Positions 9,480 to 18,836 of a DNA stretch of 64,000 bases are shown piece after piece. Position numbers and translations under genes: made by a program. The notes under the pieces were generated by a model that was given only the letters and a program-made list of their open reading frames with translations, had not been told where the DNA came from and searched no databases. Positions within the stretch are counted from its first letter, which is position 1. Each line of letters starts with the position of its first letter. The stretch comes from Streptococcus oralis (GTDB taxonomy: Bacteria > Bacillota > Bacilli > Lactobacillales > Streptococcaceae): contig NZ_CP066059.1 in assembly GCF_016127915.1 (NCBI RefSeq), positions 1,841,757-1,905,756 of the forward strand, written 5' to 3'.

Positions 9480-9508
9480 TTGCATTCTTTTTTTGTCTAT
9501 GCTATACT
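9480..9508 (+). promoter_or_regulatory. rplJ-rplL promoter
   Basis: TTGCAT at 9480-9485 and TATACT at 9503-9508, 17-base spacer, with a TG at 9500-9501 making an extended -10. A strong promoter, as expected for ribosomal protein genes. Confidence 0.8.
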
Positions 9509-9526
9509 TATATACGGTTTGAAAAA

Positions 9527-9650
9527 ACTGCCTAAGACAGTAGGGGAGCTCGACTCATAAAGATCCTACCGAGGACAAAACGTATCATGTAAAAAGAAGC
9601 GTATTGTACTTTCGTGTCTAGGTTTGGGCGCGTTTTTCTTTTGGAAAAAT
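9527..9650 (+). ncRNA. Ribosomal protein L10 leader RNA
   Basis: The ~180-base untranslated leader of rplJ contains the paired segments AGTAGGGGAGCTC and GATCCTACCGAGG that characterise the L10 leader, bound by the L10-(L12)4 complex to control its own operon. A run AAAAAGAAGCG near 9592 and GCGCGTTTTTCTTTT near 9628 could form a terminator arm. End points are approximate. Confidence 0.75.
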
Positions 9651-9686
9651 TCCCCAAGCAAAATAATTACGGAGGTGAACACACTA

Positions 9687-10187
9687 ATGAGTGAAGCAAT
9701 TATTGCTAAAAAAGCGGAACTAGTTGACGTAGTAGCTGAAAAAATGAAAGCTGCTGCATCTATCGTCGTTGTAGACGCTCGTGGTTTGACAGTTGAGCAA
9801 GATACAGTTCTTCGTCGTGAGCTTCGTGGAAGCGAAGTTGAGTATAAAGTTATTAAAAACTCAATCTTGCGTCGTGCAGCTGAAAAAGCTGGTCTTGAAG
9901 ATCTTGCATCAGTATTTGTTGGACCATCTGCAGTAGCATTTTCTAACGAAGATGTTATCGCACCAGCGAAAATCTTGAACGATTTTGCTAAAAACGCTGA
10001 AGCACTTGAAATCAAAGGTGGTGCAATCGAAGGCGCCGTCGCATCTAAAGAAGAAATCGTTGCTCTTGCAACTCTTCCAAACCGCGAAGGACTTCTTTCT
10101 ATGCTCCTTTCTGTACTTCAAGCGCCAGTGCGCAACGTTGCTCTTGCAGTCAAAGCGGTTGCAGACAACAAAGAAGACGCAGCTTAA
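9687..10187 (+). CDS. rplJ: 50S ribosomal protein L10
   Basis: L10 anchors L7/L12 dimers to the ribosomal stalk. The product is 166 residues, the usual length, beginning [14 protein letters not shown], with the L12-binding helix at the C-terminus. An open frame extends upstream to 9624 inside the leader RNA, but the ATG at 9687 has a strong GGAGGTGA site and matches the family start. Codon use is highly biased as in other ribosomal genes. rplL follows. Confidence 0.97.
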   Translation: MSEAIIAKKAELVDVVAEKMKAAASIVVVDARGLTVEQDTVLRRELRGSEVEYKVIKNSILRRAAEKAGLEDLASVFVGPSAVAFSNEDVIAPAKILNDFAKNAEALEIKGGAIEGAVASKEEIVALATLPNREGLLSMLLSVLQAPVRNVALAVKAVADNKEDAA

Positions 10188-10193
10188 TCTTAA

Positions 10194-10217
10194 GCTACGC
10201 AGCGTAGCCTAGCTACG
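10194..10217 (+). promoter_or_regulatory. Alternative hairpins between rplJ and rplL
   Basis: The segments GCTACGC (10194-10200), GCGTAGC (10202-10208) and GCTACG (10212-10217) are such that the middle one can pair with either neighbour but not both. No T-tract follows, so this is not a terminator. It may be an mRNA processing or stability element setting the L10:L12 ratio. Confidence 0.5.
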
Positions 10218-10261
10218 GAAAAACTATTATAAAATTAAAAACTTATTTGGAGGAAATAACA

Positions 10262-10630
10262 ATGGCATTGAACATTGAAAACATTATTGCTGAAATTAAA
10301 GAAGCTTCAATCCTTGAATTGAACGACCTTGTAAAAGCTATCGAAGAAGAATTTGGTGTAACTGCAGCTGCTCCTGTAGCTGTTGCTGCAGCTGGTGCTG
10401 CTGACGCTGGTGCTGCTAAAGACTCATTTGACGTTGAGTTGACAGCTGCTGGTGACAAAAAAGTTGGCGTTATCAAAGTTGTGCGTGAAATCACTGGTCT
10501 TGGACTTAAAGAAGCTAAAGAACTTGTTGATGGTGCACCAGGTGTCATCAAAGAAGGCGTTCCAACTGCAGAAGCTGAAGAAATCAAAGCTAAATTGGAA
10601 GAAGCTGGAGCTTCAGTTACTCTTAAATAA
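10262..10630 (+). CDS. rplL: 50S ribosomal protein L7/L12
   Basis: The stalk protein that recruits translation factors. It has 122 residues: an N-terminal dimerisation domain ([19 protein letters not shown]), an alanine-rich hinge (about residues 36-52) and the C-terminal factor-binding domain with [19 protein letters not shown]. The ATG at 10262 follows GGAGGAAATAAC; an upstream in-frame ATG at 10247 lies before the ribosome site and is rejected. A strong terminator ends the operon. Confidence 0.97.
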   Translation: MALNIENIIAEIKEASILELNDLVKAIEEEFGVTAAAPVAVAAAGAADAGAAKDSFDVELTAAGDKKVGVIKVVREITGLGLKEAKELVDGAPGVIKEGVPTAEAEEIKAKLEEAGASVTLK

Positions 10631-10664
10631 TAAAGTAACTACATTAGTAGCTTAAAAAACTTAT

Positions 10665-10697
10665 AAAACTGCTATTCTTAGGAATAGCAGTTTTTTC
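10665..10697 (+). terminator. Terminator after rplL
   Basis: Thirteen-base-pair stem AAAACTGCTATTC/GAATAGCAGTTTT with a TTAG loop and following T residues. Confidence 0.9.
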
Positions 10698-10802
10698 TTT
10701 TTAGAATGGTAAATCTACCTCTAAATTATAGTCTGATACGAAAGTTCTAGGATGCTTTTTTCTAACAGTTACTAGAATTTTGATAGAAATTCGATTTTCT
10801 TC

Positions 10803-10833
10803 TTGACTCTGACCTTAGGTAAGGGATTATACT
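10803..10833 (+). promoter_or_regulatory. MerR-style promoter of DUF2268 gene
   Basis: TTGACT (10803-10808) and TATACT (10828-10833) are separated by 19 bases, two more than normal. The dyad CCTTA-GG-TAAGG (10813-10824) is centred in that spacer. A long spacer with a centred dyad is the hallmark of promoters activated by MerR-family regulators. No MerR gene is in the window. Confidence 0.6.
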
Positions 10834-10859
10834 AATAGTAGATAAGAAAGGAGATTATT

Positions 10860-11762
10860 ATGCAAATCAATATGATTCGTTCAGATAAAGTTTACCAAGA
10901 GATGCTCGAGCTTCCTTTGGAAAAGAGAGAAGGTTGCTTTCGAGCTAAAATATTAGCACCTTTTGCAATCAAATACCAAACTCAACATATTCCTCTGAAA
11001 GCAAAGTATCCCGGAGGATTTGATGCTCTATTCCTACTTGGTTTTATGAATCAGCTACCCGGCACTCTGTCAGAAAAGGATAGACCGGCTATTGATGCTC
11101 TGAGCTCTGATCAACTCTGGCAAAATTGTCAAGGTACCATCAAGAGGAGTATCGGTCTTTTTGAGCAGGCTGGCTATGATTTAGAGGTTGAGGATTATCA
11201 TTTTACTATTTTATTGGGCAATCCAGAAAAGCCTATGTTGCAGCTCAATAAGGGTTATAGCGGAGATGGTGGAATTCCAGGCTACCTCATACTTAGTCTG
11301 CTACCAAATGACTATACTTTACCACGTGTGCAGGCTGCGTTGGCTCACGAGTGCAATCACAATGTCCGCTTTCAATTTGTCAAATGGAACCAGCAGACGA
11401 CACTAGCAGACTGGGTAGTCAGTGAAGGATTGGCAGAGTCTTTTGCTGCTGAGCTCTATGGCAAAGATCTCATTGGGCCTTGGGTCACTTCAACCAGTCC
11501 AGAGCAGTTAGAAGAGATTAAGCCCATCATCTCAAGTCAGCTTCAGCTAACGGGGATGGCGGAAATGGTTCCTTATCTTTATGGTGATGAAATAGCTGAG
11601 ATTCAAGGTCAAATACCGGTTGGTATGCCTTATGCTGCGGGCTATGCTTATGGTTATCATCTGATACAAGCTTATCTGAAAAAGACTGGCAAGAGCATTA
11701 TTGAGGCTACTGTGACATCAACGGAAGAGATTCTAGAGGCGACGAAAGACTTTTGGAAATGA
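10860..11762 (+). CDS. DUF2268 family putative zinc metallopeptidase
   Basis: A 300-residue cytoplasmic protein of the DUF2268 family, proposed to be Zn-dependent proteases. The motif AHECNHNVRF near residue 161 is an HExxH zinc site (HECNH), and VVSEGLAESFAAELYG about 30 residues later supplies the downstream Glu of gluzincin-like enzymes. No signal peptide or membrane segment is visible. The ribosome site is AAAGGAG. Its MerR-type promoter suggests induction by a small molecule or stress. The substrate is unknown. Confidence 0.75.
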   Translation: MQINMIRSDKVYQEMLELPLEKREGCFRAKILAPFAIKYQTQHIPLKAKYPGGFDALFLLGFMNQLPGTLSEKDRPAIDALSSDQLWQNCQGTIKRSIGLFEQAGYDLEVEDYHFTILLGNPEKPMLQLNKGYSGDGGIPGYLILSLLPNDYTLPRVQAALAHECNHNVRFQFVKWNQQTTLADWVVSEGLAESFAAELYGKDLIGPWVTSTSPEQLEEIKPIISSQLQLTGMAEMVPYLYGDEIAEIQGQIPVGMPYAAGYAYGYHLIQAYLKKTGKSIIEATVTSTEEILEATKDFWK

Positions 11763-11771
11763 CACTTTTGC

Positions 11772-11799
11772 TTGCAAATCTGCCAGAGTTTGATATAAT
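11772..11799 (+). promoter_or_regulatory. Promoter of EXLDI gene
   Basis: TTGCAA (11772-11777), 16-base spacer, TATAAT (11794-11799) with TGA directly before it (extended -10). Confidence 0.65.
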
Positions 11800-11824
11800 G
11801 TAGGTAATTTTTGGAGGTGACTAT

Positions 11825-12193
11825 ATGCACTATAAAAGAGTTGAATTAAAAGTTACAAATCAGGGTATCCATGAGCGCAAGATTTTTCAAGGTGTTAAGA
11901 TTTTCAGTCGTAGTAAGTTGTCCAAAGATCAGAAAAGCATTCTAACACAGAAGCTTTACCTGACTCCGAAGCAGAATATCGTTTACTATCAGCGAACAGA
12001 TGTCAACTATGACCAGAACTGGCATCATCATAAGGACTATTATGAATTAGCTTATGGTCAGATGGATAGAGAGACGGTTTTTAAGGTTTGCCAAGATTTT
12101 GACGAACTAAGCCCTTTTCTGGAAAATGAGCTGCTGGAGAAGCTAAAAGAAAAGCAGATAGCAGGCAAATTTTTTGAAAAATTAGATATATAA
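11825..12193 (+). CDS. EXLDI family protein
   Basis: A 122-residue protein ending FFEKLDI, the C-terminal E-x-L-D-I signature that names this uncharacterised family. The body is basic and rich in His/Tyr around residues 58-75 (NYDQNWHHHKDYYELAYG). No membrane segment or signal peptide is present. It has its own extended -10 promoter, a GGAGG ribosome site and a strong terminator, so it is an independent unit next to the DUF2268 gene. Function is unknown. Confidence 0.75.
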   Translation: MHYKRVELKVTNQGIHERKIFQGVKIFSRSKLSKDQKSILTQKLYLTPKQNIVYYQRTDVNYDQNWHHHKDYYELAYGQMDRETVFKVCQDFDELSPFLENELLEKLKEKQIAGKFFEKLDI

Positions 12194-12229
12194 AAATCCG
12201 GCTGCTTTGATAAGCAGTCGGATTTCTTC
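12194..12229. terminator. Terminator after EXLDI gene (bidirectional)
   Basis: AAATCCG-x-CTGCTT pairs with AAGCAG-x-CGGATTT around a TGAT loop, followed by TCTTCT on the top strand and preceded by A residues that give a T-tract on the bottom strand. It can also end transcription from gdhA and the acetyltransferase gene. Confidence 0.8.
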
Positions 12230-12243
12230 TAGTTTGATAGTGC

Positions 12244-12284
12244 TTAAACAATACCTTTACTATCATGGCATTGGCTACATTAGT
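12244..12284 (-). pseudogene. Decayed copy of the gdhA 3' end
   Basis: Bases 12244-12281 match the last 39 bases of gdhA (12812-12850) in 31 of 39 aligned columns, including 14 identical bases over the stop codon region (TTAAACAATACCTT on the top strand), with one base deleted. On the reverse strand it still reads NVANAMI as in GdhA before the frame is lost. It lies immediately beyond the acetyltransferase gene, so that gene is flanked on both sides by gdhA tails. Confidence 0.75.
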
Positions 12285-12294
12285 ATACTGACAT

Positions 12295-12783
12295 CTATTC
12301 ATCTGATAAGAGAGACTTTATCATCCAGATATTCATAGCAGGATGGCCGGCGGCGTTAGAAAGTGGTTGTTGCAGTGATGTGAAACCATAGTGTTGATAG
12401 ATGGCCACAGCCGTAGCCAGTTCAGTAGAGGTTTCTAGATAAAGCTGTTCATAACCAGCTAGGCGGGCTTCCTGGAATATCCGCTTTATCAAACGGCTAG
12501 AATAACCTTTGCCACGACTGTTTTTAGTGACATACAGTTTTTGTAATTCAGCAATCTTATCGGACACAGGTGCAAAGCCACCACAGCCAACCAGCTGATC
12601 TTCGTCTTCCAGGACAAAGTAAGCTGCTCTCTCTTGCTGTTGATAATAATCGGCTAAATGATCTAGATGAGAATCAAAGTAGACAGTTCCTGGTTTGTCA
12701 AGCCCGAATTCTTCTAGGCTAGCTCGAATGAGTTGCGCTACAGCTGGATTGTCTCTCTCTTCCATCGGCCGTAAGTTCATCAT
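12295..12783 (-). CDS. GNAT family N-acetyltransferase
   Basis: A 162-residue GNAT acetyltransferase that transfers acetyl from acetyl-CoA to an unknown amine. It shows the acetyl-CoA loop motif LYVTKNSRGKGYSSRLI near residue 90 and the C-terminal AVAIYQHYGF motif. GGAGGA lies just upstream; two adjacent ATG codons (12783 and 12780) are possible, the second having the better spacing. It lies 28 bases downstream of gdhA in the same direction and is probably cotranscribed. Flanking gdhA-tail copies suggest it was inserted there. Confidence 0.85.
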   Translation of the reverse strand: MMNLRPMEERDNPAVAQLIRASLEEFGLDKPGTVYFDSHLDHLADYYQQQERAAYFVLEDEDQLVGCGGFAPVSDKIAELQKLYVTKNSRGKGYSSRLIKRIFQEARLAGYEQLYLETSTELATAVAIYQHYGFTSLQQPLSNAAGHPAMNIWMIKSLLSDE

Positions 12784-12811
12784 TTGTCCTCCGATAAGAT
12801 GTATCGACTAA

Positions 12812-14176
<1,365 letters not shown>

Positions 14177-14197
14177 TTATATTTTATTACATGAGCC

Positions 14198-14226
14198 ATT
14201 ATAGCAGAATTTTTTTTGAGTGTAAA
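14198..14226 (-). promoter_or_regulatory. gdhA promoter
   Basis: On the reverse strand TTTACA (14226-14221), 17-base spacer, TATAAT (14203-14198) preceded by TGC, an extended -10. Confidence 0.8.
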
Positions 14227-14238
14227 GAAAAAAACAGA

Positions 14239-14253
14239 AATTTTCTAAAAATT
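14239..14253 (-). promoter_or_regulatory. Candidate CodY box upstream of gdhA
   Basis: On the reverse strand AATTTTTAGAAAATT matches the CodY consensus AATTTTCWGAAAATT in 14 of 15 positions. It lies 12 bases upstream of the gdhA -35. gdhA is a known CodY-regulated gene in streptococci. The box could also affect the divergent pyrD promoter 67 bases away. Confidence 0.65.
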
Positions 14254-14319
14254 CTTTCAATTTACAAAACCGAACATTTTATATAGAAATTAGTTTCTCA
14301 AAGAGAAAATCTTAAAGTA

Positions 14320-14328
14320 TGGTATAAT
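14320..14328 (+). promoter_or_regulatory. pyrD promoter, extended -10
   Basis: TGGTATAAT, 34 bases before the pyrD ATG; no clear -35. Confidence 0.65.
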
Positions 14329-14362
14329 ATTAGAAATAAAAGGAATCTGGAGGATCAGAATC

Positions 14363-15298
14363 ATGGTATCAACGAAAACACAAATAGCTGGCTTTGAGTT
14401 TGACAATTGCTTGATGAATGCAGCGGGTGTGGCTTGTATGACGATAGAGGAACTAGAAGGAGTCAAAAACTCAGCGGCAGGTACTTTTGTTACGAAAACT
14501 GCGACCTTGGACTTTCGTCAGGGAAATCCTGAGCCACGATACCAGGATGTTCCACTTGGTTCTATCAACTCCATGGGCTTACCAAATAATGGCTTAGACT
14601 ACTATCTGAACTATCTTTTGGACTTGCAGGAAAAAGAGCCAAACCGAACTTTCTTCCTATCTCTAGTTGGCATGTCTCCAGAAGAAACACATACCATCTT
14701 GAAAAAAGTTCAAGAGAGTGAATTCAAAGGACTGACAGAGCTTAATCTCTCTTGTCCAAATGTTCCAGGAAAACCTCAGATTGCCTATGATTTTGAAACA
14801 ACAGACCGTATCTTGTCAGAGGTGTTTGCCTACTTTACCAAACCTCTTGGGATTAAATTGCCACCTTATTTTGATATTGTTCACTTTGACCAAGCGGCAG
14901 CTATTTTTAACAAGTATCCACTTAAGTTTGTTAACTGTGTTAACTCTATCGGAAACGGCCTTTATATAGAAGACGAGTCGGTCGTGATTCGTCCTAAAAA
15001 TGGTTTTGGTGGCATTGGTGGAGAGTATATCAAACCGACTGCTCTTGCTAATGTGCACGCCTTTTATCAACGTTTAAATCCTCAAATCCAAATCATTGGA
15101 ACGGGTGGCGTTCTAACGGGTCGTGATGCCTTTGAACACATCCTCTGCGGTGCTAGTATGGTGCAAGTAGGAACGACTCTCCACAAGGAAGGTGTCGGTG
15201 CTTTTGAACGCATTACCAATGAACTAAAAGCAATCATGGCGGAAAAAGGGTATGAGGGTCTAGAAGATTTCCGTGGGAAATTGCGCTACATTGATTAA
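14363..15298 (+). CDS. pyrD: Dihydroorotate dehydrogenase, class 1A (fumarate-linked)
   Basis: Oxidises dihydroorotate to orotate in pyrimidine synthesis, passing electrons to fumarate. The 311-residue protein has the catalytic Cys in [13 protein letters not shown] (near residue 131), the class 1A substrate region NSMGLPNNG near 68, and the FMN phosphate site [20 protein letters not shown] near 250. Being class 1A, it is cytosolic and needs no electron-transfer partner PyrK. The ribosome site is CTGGAGG. holA follows 32 bases later. Confidence 0.96.
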   Translation: MVSTKTQIAGFEFDNCLMNAAGVACMTIEELEGVKNSAAGTFVTKTATLDFRQGNPEPRYQDVPLGSINSMGLPNNGLDYYLNYLLDLQEKEPNRTFFLSLVGMSPEETHTILKKVQESEFKGLTELNLSCPNVPGKPQIAYDFETTDRILSEVFAYFTKPLGIKLPPYFDIVHFDQAAAIFNKYPLKFVNCVNSIGNGLYIEDESVVIRPKNGFGGIGGEYIKPTALANVHAFYQRLNPQIQIIGTGGVLTGRDAFEHILCGASMVQVGTTLHKEGVGAFERITNELKAIMAEKGYEGLEDFRGKLRYID

Positions 15299-15330
15299 AG
15301 TTACTAAAAAATCAGAAGAAAGGAGAGAAG

Positions 15331-16368
15331 ATGCTAGCTATTGAAGACAGTCAGAAGTTGACTTTATCAAATCTATCTAGCTTGAATCTATTTACAGGGA
15401 CAGACCAGGGTCAGTTTGAAGTTATGAAGAGTCAAGTGTTGAAACAGATTGGTTATGATCCAGCTGATCTCAACTTTGCTTACTTTGATATGAAAGAAGT
15501 AGCTTATAAAGACTTAGAGTTGGAGCTGGTCAGTCTCCCTTTCTTTGCGGATGAAAAAATCGTGATATTAGATCATTTTGTCGATATCACAACTGCCAAG
15601 AAACGCTTTTTAACAGATGATGAGCTCAAGTCGTTTGAGGAATACCTTGATAACCCTTCGCCAACAACCAAGTTGTTGATTTTTGCTGAAGGAAAGTTAG
15701 ATAGTAAAAGACGGCTGGTCAAATTGCTCAAACGAGATGCGACTGTATTTGATGCTATTGAACCCAAGGAACAAGAACTCCGCCAGTATTTCCAAAAATG
15801 GAGTCAGACACAAGGTCTGCAGTTTGTGGGGCAATCCTTTGAAAATCTACTTCTCAAATCTGGTTTTCAATTTAGTGAAATCCAGAAAAATCTCCTCTTT
15901 TTGCAGTCTTATAAGTCAGACGGCGTGATTGAGGAGAAGGATATTGTCGAGGCTATTCCAAAGACCTTGCAGGACAATATTTTTGATTTGACTCAGTTTA
16001 TTTTAGCTAAGAAGATTGACCAGGCCCGTGACTTGGTTAGAGATTTGACCTTGCAAGGGGAGGATGAGATCAAGCTCATAGCTGTCATGTTAGGACAGTT
16101 TCGTACCTTTACCCAAGTGAAGATTTTATCAGAAGCTGGTCAGACAGAATCGCAGATCGCAAGCAGTTTGGGGACTTATTTGGGACGCAATCCAAATCCT
16201 TATCAAATCAAGTTCGCATTGAGAGATTCGAGAGGGATTTCCTTGACCTTTCTCAAGCGAGCGATTTCTTATCTGATCGAAACAGACTACCAGATTAAGA
16301 CAGGTGTCTATGAAAAAGGGTATCTGTTTGAAAAGGCACTTTTGCAGATTGCGGCAGAAGCAAATTGA
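15331..16368 (+). CDS. holA: DNA polymerase III subunit delta
   Basis: Delta is the clamp-loader subunit that opens the beta clamp. The 345-residue product shows the delta pattern: N-terminal TGTDQGQFEVMKSQVLKQ, the beta-contact region SLPFFADEKIVIL near residue 68, and conserved TFLKRAISYLIETDYQIKTG near 305. The ribosome site is AAAGGAGAGA. It follows pyrD without a terminator. A separate promoter for sodA lies in the 69-base gap after it. Confidence 0.93.
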   Translation: MLAIEDSQKLTLSNLSSLNLFTGTDQGQFEVMKSQVLKQIGYDPADLNFAYFDMKEVAYKDLELELVSLPFFADEKIVILDHFVDITTAKKRFLTDDELKSFEEYLDNPSPTTKLLIFAEGKLDSKRRLVKLLKRDATVFDAIEPKEQELRQYFQKWSQTQGLQFVGQSFENLLLKSGFQFSEIQKNLLFLQSYKSDGVIEEKDIVEAIPKTLQDNIFDLTQFILAKKIDQARDLVRDLTLQGEDEIKLIAVMLGQFRTFTQVKILSEAGQTESQIASSLGTYLGRNPNPYQIKFALRDSRGISLTFLKRAISYLIETDYQIKTGVYEKGYLFEKALLQIAAEAN

Positions 16369-16377
16369 GCAAAAAAC

Positions 16378-16406
16378 TTGAAAAAAGAGGATGATTGCGT
16401 TATCAT
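16378..16406 (+). promoter_or_regulatory. sodA promoter
   Basis: TTGAAA (16378-16383), 17-base spacer, TATCAT (16401-16406), 31 bases before the sodA ATG. Confidence 0.6.
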
Positions 16407-16437
16407 TTTCATATAGAAAGAAAAAGAGGTATTACAG

Positions 16438-17043
16438 ATGGCTATTATCTTACCAGACCTTCCATACGCATACGACGCCTTGGAACCATACATCGATGCA
16501 GAAACAATGCACTTGCATCATGACAAACACCACCAAACTTATGTAAACAATGCAAATGCAGCTCTTGAAAAACATCCTGAAATTGGTGAAGACCTTGAAG
16601 CTTTGCTTGCTGATGTAGACTCTATCCCAGCTGACATCCGTCAAGCGCTTATCAATAACGGTGGTGGACACTTGAACCACGCTCTTTTCTGGGAATTGAT
16701 GACTCCTGAAAAAACAGCTCCATCAGCAGAACTTGCAGCAGCAATCGACGCAACATTTGGTTCATTTGAAGAGTTCCAAGCAGCCTTTACAGCAGCAGCT
16801 ACAACTCGCTTCGGTTCTGGATGGGCTTGGTTGGTTGTCAACAAAGAAGGAAAACTTGAAGTAACTTCAACAGCAAACCAAGACACACCAATCTCAGAAG
16901 GTAAAAAACCAATCTTAGGCTTGGACGTTTGGGAACATGCTTACTACGTGAAATACCGCAACGTGCGTCCTGACTACATCAAAGCTTTCTTCTCAGTCAT
17001 CAACTGGAACAAAGTAGACGAGCTCTACGCAGCAGCAAAATAA
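16438..17043 (+). CDS. sodA: Superoxide dismutase (Mn)
   Basis: Converts superoxide to oxygen and hydrogen peroxide. The 201-residue protein has the Mn/Fe-SOD ligand motifs: [15 protein letters not shown] (His27 region), NHALFWELM (His near 81) and the C-terminal [11 protein letters not shown] carrying the Asp and His ligands. Codon use is strongly biased, indicating high expression. It is followed by two hairpin terminators. Confidence 0.97.
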   Translation: MAIILPDLPYAYDALEPYIDAETMHLHHDKHHQTYVNNANAALEKHPEIGEDLEALLADVDSIPADIRQALINNGGGHLNHALFWELMTPEKTAPSAELAAAIDATFGSFEEFQAAFTAAATTRFGSGWAWLVVNKEGKLEVTSTANQDTPISEGKKPILGLDVWEHAYYVKYRNVRPDYIKAFFSVINWNKVDELYAAAK

Positions 17044-17049
17044 AAAAAT

Positions 17050-17079
17050 AGGAAGGGAAGAGTCATTCTTCTCTTTTTT
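17050..17079 (+). terminator. First terminator after sodA
   Basis: AAGGGAAGA pairs with TCTTCTCTT (one G-U pair) around GTCAT, followed by a T-tract. Confidence 0.55.
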
Positions 17080-17093
17080 GTTTTATATGGCAG

Positions 17094-17120
17094 AAGTCTG
17101 ACAAAATCGTCAGACTTTTC
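17094..17120 (+). terminator. Second terminator after sodA
   Basis: Perfect nine-base-pair stem AAGTCTGAC/GTCAGACTT with a 6-base loop and TTTC tail. Confidence 0.75.
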
Positions 17121-17157
17121 TCATTTTTATGAGAAACGTGCTAACTGCTAGAAATTA

Positions 17158-17166
17158 TGGTAAAAT
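17158..17166 (+). promoter_or_regulatory. yutD-like gene promoter, extended -10
   Basis: TGGTAAAAT, 32 bases before the ATG at 17199. Confidence 0.5.
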
Positions 17167-17198
17167 AGAGTGTTAAGTAATCGTGGAAAAGGAAGACT

Positions 17199-17729
17199 AT
17201 GCGTAAAGAAATTGCACCTGAATTATACAACTATAACAAGTTTCCTGGCCCAGAATTTCATGTGAATGGGGATAAGGTTGAGACTGAAGGGATTGCTTTT
17301 ACCTTGGTTGAAAATATCAAGGAGGCTTTCGATGTGACCGTCTTTAATCAGCGCTTCTCAGAAGTGTTGACCAAGTTTGATTATGTCGTGGGGGACTGGA
17401 GTAATGAACAGCTCCGCCTACGTGGCTTTTACAAAGACGACCGAACAGAGGAAAAAATTGAAAAAATCAGTCGCTTACAGGATTATCTTTTAGAGTACTG
17501 TAGTTATGGTTGTGCCTATTTTGTTCTAGAAAATCAAGCACCGAAACGGGCTTCATTTGACAAGAAAATGCGTAAAAAGGAAGAGGAAAACCTTCCTAGA
17601 AGAGGCAAGAAACCTTCGCAAAACAAGAGAAAACCAAATACGGATAAGCGAAATAGACGTCGTCTTAAGGACCAAAAGTCTCAGAAAGAGGACAAGGGAC
17701 AGCGCCATTTTGTCATTCGTCAGAAATAG
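17199..17729 (+). CDS. YutD family protein (DUF1027)
   Basis: A 176-residue member of the YutD family. The N-terminal ~105 residues form the family domain (NKFPGPEFH, NQRFSEVLTKFDYVVGDW, YGCAYFVLEN). The C-terminal 60 residues are a low-complexity Lys/Arg-rich tail (KKPSQNKRKPNTDKRNRRRL) likely to be disordered and nucleic-acid binding. It starts a run of genes to the ABC-F protein with short gaps, immediately before rlmN, so a link to RNA or translation is plausible but unproven. Confidence 0.8.
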   Translation: MRKEIAPELYNYNKFPGPEFHVNGDKVETEGIAFTLVENIKEAFDVTVFNQRFSEVLTKFDYVVGDWSNEQLRLRGFYKDDRTEEKIEKISRLQDYLLEYCSYGCAYFVLENQAPKRASFDKKMRKKEEENLPRRGKKPSQNKRKPNTDKRNRRRLKDQKSQKEDKGQRHFVIRQK

Positions 17730-17749
17730 ATAGAGAATAAGGAGAAGAG

Positions 17750-18835
17750 ATGAAACCGTCTATTTATAGTTTAACACGTCAAACCATGCAAGAATGGGTT
17801 TTAGAACAAGGAGAAAAGAAATTCCGAGCAGATCAAATCTGGGAATGGCTCTACCGTAAACGTGTCCAGTCGTTTGAAGAAATGACCAACCTTTCCAAGG
17901 ATTTGATTGCCAAACTCAATGACCAGTTTGTGGTCAATCCTTTGAAACAACGGATTGTACAAGAGTCAGCTGACGGTACTGTTAAGTATCTTTTCGAGTT
18001 GCCAGATGGCATGTTGATTGAGACAGTACTCATGCGTCAACACTACGGTTTGTCAGTCTGTGTGACCACTCAGGTCGGCTGTAATATTGGTTGTACTTTC
18101 TGTGCATCAGGCTTGATCAAGAAACAACGTGACCTTAATAACGGTGAAATTGTAGCGCAGATTATGCTAGTTCAGAAATACTTTGATGAGCGTGGTCAGG
18201 ATGAGCGTGTCAGTCATATCGTTGTTATGGGAATTGGTGAACCATTTGATAACTACAACAATGTATTGAATTTCGTTCGTACCATCAATGATGACAAGGG
18301 GATGGCTATCGGTGCTCGTCACATCACAGTTTCAACTTCAGGTTTGGCCCATAAAATTCGTGACTTTGCTAATGAAGGCGTACAGGTTAATCTCGCTGTT
18401 TCCCTTCACGCACCAAACAATGATCTTCGTTCAAGCATCATGAAAATTAACCGTGCCTTTCCGATTGAAAAACTCTTTGCTGCTATTGAGTACTATATCG
18501 AAACAACCAATCGCCGTGTGACCTTTGAATACATCATGCTCAATGAAGTCAACGACGGTGTTGAACAAGCCTTGGAGCTGGCGGAATTGCTCAAAAATAT
18601 CAAGAAATTGTCTTATGTAAACTTGATTCCCTATAACCCAGTTAGTGAACATGACCAATATAGCCGTAGTCCTAAAGAGCGCGTGATGGCCTTCTACGAT
18701 ACCCTCAAGAAAAAAGGGGTCAACTGTGTTGTTCGTCAAGAACATGGTACAGACATTGATGCAGCTTGTGGACAATTACGCTCCAATACAATGAAACGTG
18801 ATCGCCAGAAGGCAGTCGCAGCGGTAAATCCATAA
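17750..18835 (+). CDS. rlmN: Dual-specificity 23S rRNA/tRNA methyltransferase RlmN
   Basis: A radical-SAM enzyme that methylates C2 of adenine in 23S rRNA (A2503) and in some tRNAs. The 361-residue protein carries the iron-sulfur motif CNIGCTFC near residue 110, the [10 protein letters not shown] loop, and the C-terminal Cys in [21 protein letters not shown] that forms the covalent intermediate. The ribosome site is AAGGAGAAG. The vanZ-like gene starts two bases after its stop. Confidence 0.96.
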   Translation: MKPSIYSLTRQTMQEWVLEQGEKKFRADQIWEWLYRKRVQSFEEMTNLSKDLIAKLNDQFVVNPLKQRIVQESADGTVKYLFELPDGMLIETVLMRQHYGLSVCVTTQVGCNIGCTFCASGLIKKQRDLNNGEIVAQIMLVQKYFDERGQDERVSHIVVMGIGEPFDNYNNVLNFVRTINDDKGMAIGARHITVSTSGLAHKIRDFANEGVQVNLAVSLHAPNNDLRSSIMKINRAFPIEKLFAAIEYYIETTNRRVTFEYIMLNEVNDGVEQALELAELLKNIKKLSYVNLIPYNPVSEHDQYSRSPKERVMAFYDTLKKKGVNCVVRQEHGTDIDAACGQLRSNTMKRDRQKAVAAVNP

Positions 18836-18836
18836 A

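Noticed and set aside
9624-9686. Upstream extension of rplJ
   Set aside because: It lies in the L10 leader RNA, upstream of a strong GGAGGTGA site; the 166-residue form from 9687 is the standard length.
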